NCBI GenBank assembly: GCA_902496455.1
Contig: CABVAY010000019.1
Location: 1 to 39,440 of the forward strand
DNA: 39,440 nucleotides
Origin: an uncultured Collinsella sp.
GTDB taxonomy: Bacteria > Actinomycetota > Coriobacteriia > Coriobacteriales > Coriobacteriaceae
Direction: 5' to 3'
The notes beneath the pieces are model-generated. The model did not search any database, had not been told where the DNA came from, and worked only from the letters and a program-made list of their open reading frames with translations. The position numbers were made by a program, and so were the translations under genes. Below, piece after piece: positions 32,650-39,440 of the stretch; within the stretch, counting starts at the first letter, position 1; every line of letters starts with the position of its first letter.

Positions 32650-32726
32650 GGCCCGTTCGTCTAGCGGTTTAGGACGCCGCCCTCTCAAGGCGGAGATCAC
32701 CAGTTCGAATCTGGTACGGGCTACCA
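32650..32726 (+). tRNA. tRNA-Glu (CTC), copy 1
   Basis: The cloverleaf folds completely. The acceptor stem starts GGCCCGT and pairs with ACGGGCT (one G-U at the first pair). The anticodon stem is CCGCC/GGCGG with loop CTCTCAA, giving anticodon CTC. The T-arm is ACCAG-TTCGAAT-CTGGT. CCA is encoded. Confidence 0.95.
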
Positions 32727-32748
32727 CTTCTTTTCTGCTGAGGCTTAT

Positions 32749-32825
32749 GGCCCGTTCGTCTAGCGGTTTAGGACGCCGCCCTCTCAAGGCGGAGATCACC
32801 AGTTCGAATCTGGTACGGGCTACCA
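32749..32825 (+). tRNA. tRNA-Glu (CTC), copy 2
   Basis: Identical to the first copy over all 77 bases, 22 nt downstream, with the same encoded CCA. Both are likely processed from one transcript. Confidence 0.95.
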
Positions 32826-32836
32826 CGCATCTGATA

Positions 32837-32867
32837 CCCGGACTTCCTATGGAAGGCCGGGTTTTTT
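32837..32867 (+). terminator. Terminator of the tRNA-Glu pair
   Basis: CCCGGACTTCC pairs with GGAAGGCCGGG (one mismatch) around TAT, followed by T6. Confidence 0.9.
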
Positions 32868-32936
32868 ATTTTCAAACAACCGTCTGCAATTCCCGTTTGA
32901 ACCAGAGCTTTGCGTTCTGCCTATGGCCCTTACGGG

Positions 32937-32942
32937 TACAAT
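32937..32942 (+). promoter_or_regulatory. -10 (TACAAT) before the flippase-like gene
   Basis: TACAAT lies 34 nt before the ATG, directly after the tRNA terminator. The -35 is weak. Confidence 0.4.
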
Positions 32943-32975
32943 ATCCAAGATATTTTGACTGTTAGAAGGAGTCTC

Positions 32976-34283
32976 ATGACGGAGTCCTCTCAGCATACGT
33001 CTAAGCCCCAGGTCGAGGTTGAGGCCTCGGGCGGAGATGACAATAAGAGCGCACGCCGCGGCGCCATCTTTATCGGCGTCGTGCTGGTAGGTTATATCGT
33101 CTATCTGGTGGTAACCGGGCAGATGGGGCAGTTCTGGGCCGCAATGTCGAGCGTCCAGGCTTCATGGCTCGTTGTCGCGTGTCTTTGCATGTTCCTGTAC
33201 CTGTTCTTTGGCATCGTTGCCTATGCGATCGCCGTCTGGCTCGATCCCAATTCGCCCGTCGGCATTCGCGACCTGATCTCGGTCGAGGCGAGCGGTATCT
33301 TCTTTGGCAACCTGACGCCCATGATGATGGGCTCCACCCCGGCTCAAATCTATCGCCTGACCAAGGCCGGCCAAAACGTGGGCGAGGCCGGCGCCACGCA
33401 ATTCACGCGTTTTATCGTGTACCAGTTTGGCCTGGTTGCCTGGGGCGCTATCCTACTGCTTGCTCGCATGCCGTTTTTTGCCGAGCGCTATGGCGACATG
33501 ACGCTGCTGTGCGTCTTTAGCTTTGGTGGGCACTGCTGCATCTTGCTGGGCATCTTCGCCGTCGCTCTCATGCCTAAGACCGTCACGCGCGTCGCCCATT
33601 GCATCATCAATTGGCTCGAGCGCATTGGTGTCTCGGCCACTAAGATCGAGGGTTGGCGCACGTTTGTCGATGGCGAGATCTACTCCTTCTCCGAGAAGTT
33701 CAAGCTTTCGGCCGGACATTTTTCTTCCATGCTGCTCACCGTGTTTATCACCATGCTGCAGCTCGCGTTTTTCTATCTGGTGCCGTATTTCCTGATGCTT
33801 GCCTTTGGCCACCACGAGGTCGACTTTTTCTCGGTCATGGCCGCGAGCGCCTTTGTCCAGCTGCTGAGCTCTGCGGTTCCCTTGCCCGGTGGAACTGGTG
33901 GTGCTGAGGGCGGCTTTGCATTGTTCTTGGGTCATTTCTTTGGGTCGGCTTCGACCGCCGGCTATCTGCTGTGGCGCCTCATTACGTTTATTGCGCCGAC
34001 CATTTTGGCTGCGCCCCTGCTGGGACTTAAGAGCGCCCACAACGAGAGCATCCATGCGCGCTGGGATCGTGTGATGCGCAAGCTCGGCCGCACGCCTCAG
34101 ACGCCTTCTGCGCCCACTAAGCCGCACCCCACGAATGCTGTTACCGTTGATCCCAAGAAGCGCGCTCAGAAGGCTTCTGGGACCGCTAAGCCGGCTCATA
34201 AAGCCTATGTGCGCCAGACAGGCGATGGTATTCGCGTATCTCCGTCGGCACTCAATAAGAAGAAGCATCCCAAGTCGCAGTAG
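32976..34283 (+). CDS. Lysylphosphatidylglycerol synthase TM-region (UPF0104) family protein
   Basis: A 435-residue polytopic protein with about eight membrane helices between residues 25 and 355. It matches the flippase half of MprF / YbhN-like proteins, including GNLTPMMMGSTPAQIYRL and VPLPGGTGGAEGGF. It lacks the cytoplasmic lysyl-transferase domain, so it probably moves a lipid rather than making lysyl-PG. A basic, Pro/Ser/Lys-rich tail of about 75 residues follows. AAGGAG lies before ATG 32976. Confidence 0.85.
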   Translation: MTESSQHTSKPQVEVEASGGDDNKSARRGAIFIGVVLVGYIVYLVVTGQMGQFWAAMSSVQASWLVVACLCMFLYLFFGIVAYAIAVWLDPNSPVGIRDLISVEASGIFFGNLTPMMMGSTPAQIYRLTKAGQNVGEAGATQFTRFIVYQFGLVAWGAILLLARMPFFAERYGDMTLLCVFSFGGHCCILLGIFAVALMPKTVTRVAHCIINWLERIGVSATKIEGWRTFVDGEIYSFSEKFKLSAGHFSSMLLTVFITMLQLAFFYLVPYFLMLAFGHHEVDFFSVMAASAFVQLLSSAVPLPGGTGGAEGGFALFLGHFFGSASTAGYLLWRLITFIAPTILAAPLLGLKSAHNESIHARWDRVMRKLGRTPQTPSAPTKPHPTNAVTVDPKKRAQKASGTAKPAHKAYVRQTGDGIRVSPSALNKKKHPKSQ

Positions 34284-34332
34284 GGCAGTCGTGCGTTCTT
34301 CATGATGCGGGGCATATTTGTGCTGTATGGGG

Positions 34333-34356
34333 GATAATCCTCTTACGTAGATTATC
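34333..34356. promoter_or_regulatory. Candidate operator before the TetR gene
   Basis: GATAATC and GATTATC form a perfect 7-bp inverted repeat with a 10-nt spacer, 44 nt before the start. This is a usual place for TetR self-control. Confidence 0.5.
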
Positions 34357-34399
34357 TCTCATCTGTTGATGAATGCTCGCATATCGAAGGGACACGCCC

Positions 34400-35011
34400 A
34401 TGGCAACCAGCAAACCGCGTCTTGATCGTCGCATCGTTCGCAGCCGTAATGCCATCCTTTCGGCTTTCGAGCGCCTGCTCATGGAAAAGCCGCTGGCAGA
34501 CATTACCGTGAGTGCCATCGCGCGCGAGGCCAATGTCGACCGCAAGACCTTTTACGTACACTTTGGTACGGTTGACGGCCTGCTCGATGCCATTGCCGTC
34601 GATGTGGTGGAGATGATTGTCGACTCGGTCGAGAAAACGCTTGCTTCTATGGACGGTGACACCAACGAGCGCGCTCTTGGCGCGGCGGCGACCTTCTTTA
34701 AAACCGTTAATGAGGCACTGTGCAACAACTTAGTGCTCAATCGTCAGCTGATCGAGAATATTCCGCTCGATGATTTTATGGCTCGTCTTCGTGCGCCGCT
34801 CGAGCACGAGATTGCCGAACGCGATCTGCTGCCCCAAGGTTTCAAGGACGAGATGTTCGACTACTATCTGGCGTTTTTGCTGTCGGGTATTATCGGTATC
34901 TATCGCACGTGGGCATTGTCTGATGGCTCGGTTCCTATCGAGCGCGTCTCGGAGGTTGCCAACGACCTCACGCTCAACGGCCTTTCGAGTCTGGAATCTC
35001 GCTTGGATTAG
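34400..35011 (+). CDS. TetR-family transcriptional regulator
   Basis: A 203-residue protein with a TetR-type helix-turn-helix in residues 15-60 (ITVSAIAREANVDRKTFYVHFG). The C-terminal helical domain has no recognised ligand type. ATG 34400 is chosen; GAAGGGA lies upstream, and the longer frame would overlap the putative operator side. Its regulated genes are unknown; the flippase-like gene upstream is a candidate, and the importer downstream lies on the other strand. Confidence 0.85.
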   Translation: MATSKPRLDRRIVRSRNAILSAFERLLMEKPLADITVSAIAREANVDRKTFYVHFGTVDGLLDAIAVDVVEMIVDSVEKTLASMDGDTNERALGAAATFFKTVNEALCNNLVLNRQLIENIPLDDFMARLRAPLEHEIAERDLLPQGFKDEMFDYYLAFLLSGIIGIYRTWALSDGSVPIERVSEVANDLTLNGLSSLESRLD

Positions 35012-35013
35012 GC

Positions 35014-35106
35014 CTAGTTGGGCTCGTCGGCGTGGAAATTCCTGTTCACGAGGTTCTCCGGCGCCTTGGAGACCTCGCCGGCGTAGGAGCTGTAGCCTGA
35101 GGATCT
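35014..35106 (-). pseudogene. Fragment resembling an IS3-family transposase (OrfB)
   Basis: Read on the minus strand, this 30-codon stretch gives YSSYAGEVSKAPENLVNRN followed by FHADEPN and a stop. This closely resembles the segment that precedes the DDE integrase core of IS3-type OrfB proteins, which usually continues with W-TDITEF. The rest of the transposase is absent. The fragment lies in the same frame as the ABC ATPase and directly follows its stop codon. It marks the border of the accessory block. Confidence 0.55.
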
Positions 35107-36441
35107 TTAAAAGAAATTCCAGATTATCCTTCCCACTCCAATTTTGGAATCCTCCGATGCGCCTTCGCACGCTCGCATGACCTCGATACCATGCGAGCGT
35201 GCAAACTCGACGAGCTCTGCGTTGCGGGCGTTTATGGTGCCGAAGGCGGCGGGGCACACGATAAGGCGCGCGCAGTGGACGAGGAGCTCTTTGGCGCGGG
35301 CTATGGTTTTATCCCCGATCGGCTCGAAGGCGCGCTCGGCCACGCATTCCGTCGCCAGGTCGCGCGCGAGCTCGCAGTCGATGTCCCCTTCGTGCAGAAT
35401 GCCCGCGTAGAACGCCTTGCCCTGCCGGATGAGCTGGCGAAACATAGCTGACCCCGTACCTGCGCCGGCGATGACGAACGTGTGCGCATCGCCGTGCGGG
35501 CGCCCAATTTCCACGCTGCCGAAGCGCTCGTTGAAGGTGCCATGTTGAAGGCCGTAGAGCTCGCCAATCGTCTCGCGCGTGAATATGTCCTCGGGTGCGC
35601 CGGCGCGGAAGACCCGGCCGTCCTTCACGCAAATCACCTTGTCGGCGCTTTTCTGCGCGAGCTCGAGTTCGTGGATGGACATGATGACAGCAACATTCCG
35701 CGATTTCGCAAGGTGGCGAAGTATTCGCAGCAGGTCGATCTGGTAGCGGATATCGAGATACGACGTGGGCTCGTCGAGCACGAGCACACGCGGATCCTGC
35801 GCGATGGCGCGTGCGAGCATGACGCGCTGGCGTTGCCCGTCGCTTATCTGCATGAAGTCGCGCTCGGCGAGCTCTTCCACATGTGCGGTTTTCATGGCCT
35901 CGTCGACCCGACTATGGTCGTCGGGCGAGAGTGTACCCATTCGCCCGGTGTAGGGATGCCTTCCCGCCTCTACGATATCGCGGCAGGTGAGGAGCTCGGT
36001 CCGGGGGCGATCTGTCAGCATAACGGCAAGGTTCCTTGCGAACTCCGCCGTCTTCCATCTGGAAATCTCCCGCCCGTCGAGCTCGACCGCGCCGGCAAGC
36101 GGTGCCAGATGGCGTGTGATGGTTTTCAAGATGGTCGACTTGCCCGAGCCGTTCGGCCCGATGAGTGCCACGACGTCGCCCGCGCGAACCTCCAGATCGA
36201 CGCCTTCGACTACGACCTTCTTGTCGTAGCCCGCCGACAGGTCGCTTATGCGGAAAAGTGGCGCTCCGTCAGCCTGCGTTTCGACCGGGGTTTCGAGGTT
36301 CGACTCCGCTCGGAGGAGGCGTTCCGCGCGCAGTTCCGCACGAGCCGAAAGTGCCTTCTGGCGCTTTCGTGCGAGCTCAGGACTGGCCAAGCATGGAATG
36401 TTCCCTCCGAGCGTTTTGGTCCGCGGCACGAATTCCCCCAT
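35107..36441 (-). CDS. Iron/heme-type ABC transporter ATPase with extra N- and C-terminal regions
   Basis: ATPase of a FecBCD-like importer, 444 residues. The ABC domain (about 61-305) has Walker A GPNGSGKST (Lys101), the signature ISDGQRQR, and Walker B VLVLDEPTS. A C-terminal region (about 318-444) with VIAGAGTGS looks like a separate Rossmann-type domain of unknown role. The first 57 residues are unusual: residues 20-37 are coded by copy 2 of the palindromic element. All possible starts (ATG 36441, GTG at codon 5, TTG at codon 18) lie before it. The ATG directly follows the permease stop. Confidence 0.87.
   Translation of the reverse strand: MGEFVPRTKTLGGNIPCLASPELARKRQKALSARAELRAERLLRAESNLETPVETQADGAPLFRISDLSAGYDKKVVVEGVDLEVRAGDVVALIGPNGSGKSTILKTITRHLAPLAGAVELDGREISRWKTAEFARNLAVMLTDRPRTELLTCRDIVEAGRHPYTGRMGTLSPDDHSRVDEAMKTAHVEELAERDFMQISDGQRQRVMLARAIAQDPRVLVLDEPTSYLDIRYQIDLLRILRHLAKSRNVAVIMSIHELELAQKSADKVICVKDGRVFRAGAPEDIFTRETIGELYGLQHGTFNERFGSVEIGRPHGDAHTFVIAGAGTGSAMFRQLIRQGKAFYAGILHEGDIDCELARDLATECVAERAFEPIGDKTIARAKELLVHCARLIVCPAAFGTINARNAELVEFARSHGIEVMRACEGASEDSKIGVGRIIWNFF
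36332..36384. repeat. Shared palindromic element, copy 2, inside the ABC ATPase gene
   Basis: The plus strand carries AGTTCCGCACGAGCCGAA (36332-36349) and GTGCGAGC with AGGACT (36371-36384), as in the first copy. The upper stem is GAAAGTGCC/GGCGCTTTC with a TTCT loop, in place of GAAGAGCAC/GTGCTCTTC. Pairing is kept although bases differ. Confidence 0.8.
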
Positions 36442-37482
36442 CTACCTCACCCGCTTCTTCAACATGAGTGCAATAACCACCGGCGCGCCGAAGATGGCGG
36501 TGACGGCGCTGATGGAAAGCTCGACGGGGGAGAACAGCGTGCGCGCGATCAAATCGCAGCCCGCGCAGAAGATGGCGCCTCCCAAGAAGCACGCAGGAAT
36601 CACGCGGATAGGCTTCGACGACTTCAGCGCCGACTTAACGAGATGCGGAACCGCGATGCCTACGAACGACACCGGACCAGCGAACGCGGTCACGCAGGCG
36701 GAGAGCATGCTCGCTAGAAGGACGAGCACCACGCGGAAGCGTGCGACGTTCACGCCGACGCTTTTCGCGTAGGCTTCTCCCAGCTGGAAGGCGGAAAGGG
36801 GCTTCGATATCGCGAATACGCATGCGCTCACGGTGATCACCACGACCGCGATGACCGCGATGTCGTCCCAGCTCGAACCCGAAAAGCTACCCAAAGACCA
36901 GTTGTGCAGGTTCACGATGGACTGGTCGTCGGCGAAGGCGATGAGGAAGTTCGTCGCCGCCGAGCAGATGTATCCCACCATGACGCCCGCCACGATGAGC
37001 ATGGCCATGGAACTTATGCGCCGTGCGATGAGGAGCACGAAGCCGATGGTGATAAGCGAGCCCAGAAACGCTGCGGCCACCATGGCCGGCGAGGACATGG
37101 CCTGGTTCGCGCCCAGAAGTACGATCATCGTAAGCGCGACGACGAACTTTGCGCCCGAGGAGACGCCCAAGATGAACGGGTCGGCGATGGGATTGTTGAA
37201 AAACGTCTGCAGCAGGAACCCGGAGAGCGAAAGTGCCCCGCCGAGAAGCACGGCTGAAAGCACGCGCGGCAGGCGAATCTCCCAGATGACTTGGCTTTCC
37301 ATGGAATTGGCCGCGCCGCCCGAAAGGATGCCAGGGATGTGGTCTGCGGGCACGAGCACGCTCCCGATGCACAGGTTGGCCCCGACGAGCACGATGAGGG
37401 CAACAGCGAGCAGCGCCGTCACGACGCGACACCGCGCGGCGCGCCCCGATTCGTCGTATGTCATGGAAAGTCGGCTTTTCAT
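36442..37482 (-). CDS. FecCD-family ABC permease (iron/heme)
   Basis: A 346-residue permease with about ten membrane helices. Family-typical stretches are IRLPRVLSAVLLGGALSLSG, LQTFFNNPIADPFILGVSSGA and FAGPVSFVGIAVPHLVK. It imports iron-siderophore, heme or cobalamin in related systems. Start ATG 37482 lies 4 nt after the binding-protein stop; no strong ribosome site is seen, so it may be coupled. A second in-frame ATG at 37464 is possible. Confidence 0.93.
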   Translation of the reverse strand: MKSRLSMTYDESGRAARCRVVTALLAVALIVLVGANLCIGSVLVPADHIPGILSGGAANSMESQVIWEIRLPRVLSAVLLGGALSLSGFLLQTFFNNPIADPFILGVSSGAKFVVALTMIVLLGANQAMSSPAMVAAAFLGSLITIGFVLLIARRISSMAMLIVAGVMVGYICSAATNFLIAFADDQSIVNLHNWSLGSFSGSSWDDIAVIAVVVITVSACVFAISKPLSAFQLGEAYAKSVGVNVARFRVVLVLLASMLSACVTAFAGPVSFVGIAVPHLVKSALKSSKPIRVIPACFLGGAIFCAGCDLIARTLFSPVELSISAVTAIFGAPVVIALMLKKRVR

Positions 37483-37486
37483 GGTG

Positions 37487-39058
37487 CTAGCCGAGCTTCC
37501 TCAGATAATAGAAGTCGCTCGCGTCATCGCCGGTGAACGCCCCGTGCAGCTCGTCGATAATGTCGGCGGTAGAAGTCATCTGCTGGTACATGTCGGCGCT
37601 TGTGACCCAGACGTTGCCGTTCTTCACGGCTTTGAACTGCGACAATAGCGCGTTTTTGCCTACGAAGTCGTTCAAGGTGGCAACCGATTCGTCGATGGTG
37701 CCGTTGTAGACGATGATGTCGGCATCCTTCGCCGTCGCGTAGAAGCGCTCCATTTCGAGCGTTACTGACGAACCTGACGTCGACGCCGTCTGCGCGTCAT
37801 CGAGCGCGTAGTTGCCGCCTGCAAGCTCGATCATCTGCGCCACGTAGTCGCCCGCCCGCCGCGTGACGGCGGCCCCGTTCGAGTTAATGTAGAAATACGC
37901 CACGGTTTTACCTGACGACGCGAGCCCCGACGTTTGCTCGACGCGGGCCTTCTGCTCGTTGAACAGGTGCGCGGCCTCGTCTTCCTTGTCGAACAGGACG
38001 CCGAAAAGCTTAATCCACTCGACGCGCCCGAGTGCTTCGGGCTCGCTCGACGACTGTTCGGTGAGCACGACGAGCCCGAGTTTCTGCAGCTTTTCCTTCA
38101 CATCGGGTGTGTGGTTGATCATGGTGTTCTCGATGGCGAGCGTGCAGCCCGAGGCCGATATTCGCTCGTAGTCGGGCGCGCTGTACTTGCCGCCGTAGGC
38201 GATCGCCCCACTTTCGAGTGCGCTTTTGAAGCCCGCGACCGAGCAATCGTCGGCCTTCGTGCCCGACATAATGATATTGTCGTTCGCATCGAGCGCGTCG
38301 ACCAGGCACATCGTCGCCGACGACACGAGGTACACCTTGTCGGCGGGGCGCCTTATGACCGCGATGTCGGAGCTCAACCCATCAGGTACCTTCGCATCTT
38401 GCGGCACCACGAGGAAGCGCTCCCCGTTCGAAATGCAGATAAGCCGCAGGCCGCCTTCGAACTCGTCGACAGTGAAGTGCTCGGCGTATTCAAGCTGAAG
38501 CGTCCCCGTCGGCTTCCAGCCGCAGCCTAAATCGGCGTTGTGGAAGTCGGCCGCGGCGCTTAAAGCCGTTCCCGCAGGGGAGTCGCCGCTTGCATCGTCG
38601 CCCGTTTTCTTCTTCATGGTGGATGAGTCGAAGTAGAGCGTGTAGTCGATGGTGTGCGGCGTCGACATGGCGACGGTCTCGGCCGACACGGCGATGTCCT
38701 CGTCGAGCGTGACGGGTATCTCGAACGTGGAGTTGCCGCCGTCGTTTACGGGCGCGTAGTCTACGCCGTCGACGGTCATCTTGTCGTAGTTCGAACTCGA
38801 CCAGGTGATGGTCGCGGTGTAGGTGTCGCCATCCTTCACAATTGTGGTGGGTGAGGCGATGCTTGCGCGCCCTGACCCGCCGGAGAGCGAGACGCTCACA
38901 GTGTATTCCTGAGAGCCTGCCGTGCCACCGGTCGCGTTCGGGCTCGCACTGCACCCCGCGAAGGGAAGCGCGAGCAGGGCGACGAGAACGCAGGCGATCG
39001 CGCGCACCGCGATGCTGCGACGCTTCCTGCTTTCCCCCTTGGGAAGAATCGACCGCAT
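37487..39058 (-). CDS. ABC substrate-binding lipoprotein with N-terminal NEAT-like domain
   Basis: A 523-residue lipoprotein. The signal peptide ends in LPFAGC, with lipidated Cys36. Residues 47-160 form a beta-rich domain (SLSGGSGRASI, then YDKMTVDG, then FEIPV and YTLYFDSS). It resembles NEAT-type or related iron/heme-associated domains and matches the pattern of the partial protein upstream. Residues 165-520 form a TroA-like binding protein (LGLVVLTEQSSSEPEALGRV, MIELAGGNYA). Such a fusion would hand ligand from the domain to the transporter. Ligand identity is inferred. Confidence 0.8.
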   Translation of the reverse strand: MRSILPKGESRKRRSIAVRAIACVLVALLALPFAGCSASPNATGGTAGSQEYTVSVSLSGGSGRASIASPTTIVKDGDTYTATITWSSSNYDKMTVDGVDYAPVNDGGNSTFEIPVTLDEDIAVSAETVAMSTPHTIDYTLYFDSSTMKKKTGDDASGDSPAGTALSAAADFHNADLGCGWKPTGTLQLEYAEHFTVDEFEGGLRLICISNGERFLVVPQDAKVPDGLSSDIAVIRRPADKVYLVSSATMCLVDALDANDNIIMSGTKADDCSVAGFKSALESGAIAYGGKYSAPDYERISASGCTLAIENTMINHTPDVKEKLQKLGLVVLTEQSSSEPEALGRVEWIKLFGVLFDKEDEAAHLFNEQKARVEQTSGLASSGKTVAYFYINSNGAAVTRRAGDYVAQMIELAGGNYALDDAQTASTSGSSVTLEMERFYATAKDADIIVYNGTIDESVATLNDFVGKNALLSQFKAVKNGNVWVTSADMYQQMTSTADIIDELHGAFTGDDASDFYYLRKLG

Positions 39059-39062
39059 GGCG

Positions 39063-39440
39063 TTACTTCAGTGCGTCGGCGCGCAGATCGACGCCGGCGG
39101 ATTCGAACACGAGCGTGCGGTCGTACCACTGCTCTTTTCTAATACTCCACGCGGCACAGGCGGTGTCCTCGTCGAGCGCATCAACGGGCACGTCGTAGGT
39201 GTACTTGCCTTCCGCGTTTTCCACATAGGGGATGAAGTCGGCCTCGCTCGCGGCGGCAGCCTCGTCGCCCGTGCCCATGAAGAGCTTGCCGTAGCCCGTG
39301 CCGGAAAGTGTCATCACGCAGTGCATGGAGCCGTTTTCCACGATGAGCTGGGCGTCCACAATCCTGAACATGTTCGAGCTGGAATCTACGGTGATCGGAT
39401 AGGTGCCGTCGGCCGCCTTGTCGGCGGTGATGGGGGCGGC
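39063..39440 (-). CDS. Partial surface/secreted protein with NEAT-like domain (runs off the window)
   Basis: The frame is open to the window edge, so the N-terminus is missing; 125 codons are visible. The domain reads DGTYPITVDSSSNMFRIV, then MTLSGTGYGKLFMGTG, FIPYV, YTYDVPV and ends WYDRTLVFES. The same order of blocks is found in the N-terminal part of the binding lipoprotein. It ends 4 nt before that gene and is likely in one operon. A role in iron or heme capture is an inference. Confidence 0.7.
   Translation of the reverse strand, partial: AAPITADKAADGTYPITVDSSSNMFRIVDAQLIVENGSMHCVMTLSGTGYGKLFMGTGDEAAAASEADFIPYVENAEGKYTYDVPVDALDEDTACAAWSIRKEQWYDRTLVFESAGVDLRADALK

Noticed and set aside
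32650..32825. Twin tRNA-Glu genes as an integration scar
   Set aside because: Both copies are complete and identical with a shared promoter and terminator; an ordinary tandem duplication explains them, and no integrase is near.
32540..32965. Open frame running through both tRNA-Glu genes
   Set aside because: The repeated peptide in it is only the translated tRNA sequence.
35482..36717. A 411-codon plus-strand frame opposite the ABC ATPase
   Set aside because: Antisense to a gene with clear ABC motifs; its composition is that of a codon shadow.

Overview
This 39.4 kb window looks like chromosomal DNA of a high-GC Gram-positive gut anaerobe of the class Coriobacteriia, most likely Collinsella or a close relative. 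That placement is an inference. It rests on the GC-rich codon use, the Gram-positive gene set (SigB-type sigma factor, Asp23, RpiR, HPr with the Ser46 site) and the gene order efp-asp23-nusB-xseB-tlyA-nadK-recN. No 16S rRNA or other decisive marker is present.

Layout. 1-9.7 kb, all plus strand: signal peptidase II and an RluA-type pseudouridine synthase (overlapping), a membrane glycosyltransferase, a stand-alone prepilin-peptidase-like protein, a dGTPase-like HD protein, RarA, then a translationally linked set of DUF948-like protein, RsbW-like anti-sigma factor, SigB-type sigma factor and AI-2E-family membrane protein. 9.7-16.5 kb: alaS, a RuvX/YqgF nuclease, MltG, a YqeG-type phosphatase, shikimate kinase and a highly degenerate 3-dehydroquinate synthase homologue. 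16.5-23 kb: Xaa-Pro peptidase, EF-P, Asp23, NusB, XseB, TlyA, NAD kinase and RecN.

23-31 kb is a fructose phosphotransferase locus. A minus-strand RpiR regulator lies divergent from a fused IIB-IIC-IIA permease. Then come HPr, Enzyme I and two tandem 1-phosphofructokinase-type kinases, so phosphate flow from PEP to fructose 1,6-bisphosphate is encoded in one place. A 546-bp gene-free stretch inside it (26187-26732) carries a terminator, a perfect 24-bp inverted repeat and a large nested palindrome. 31-35 kb holds a CCA-adding enzyme, two identical tRNA-Glu genes, a lysylphosphatidylglycerol-flippase-like membrane protein and a TetR regulator.

35-39.4 kb, all minus strand, is an accessory iron/heme-type ABC importer: ATPase, FecCD permease, binding lipoprotein with an extra N-terminal domain, and part of a second protein with a related domain. 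At its 3' border is a fragment that reads like an IS3-family transposase, which suggests the block arrived or was rearranged through mobile elements.

The most unusual signal is a palindromic element present twice, at 26491-26543 (inside the larger palindrome) and 36332-36384. The lower stem and a bulge are conserved, while the upper stem differs in sequence yet stays paired in both copies. The second copy lies inside the N-terminal coding sequence of the ABC ATPase and is read in frame. Other points worth a second look are the loss of expected metal ligands in the AroB homologue, the loss of ATP-binding boxes in the RsbW homologue, and an upstream sequence that can mask the ptsH ribosome binding site.
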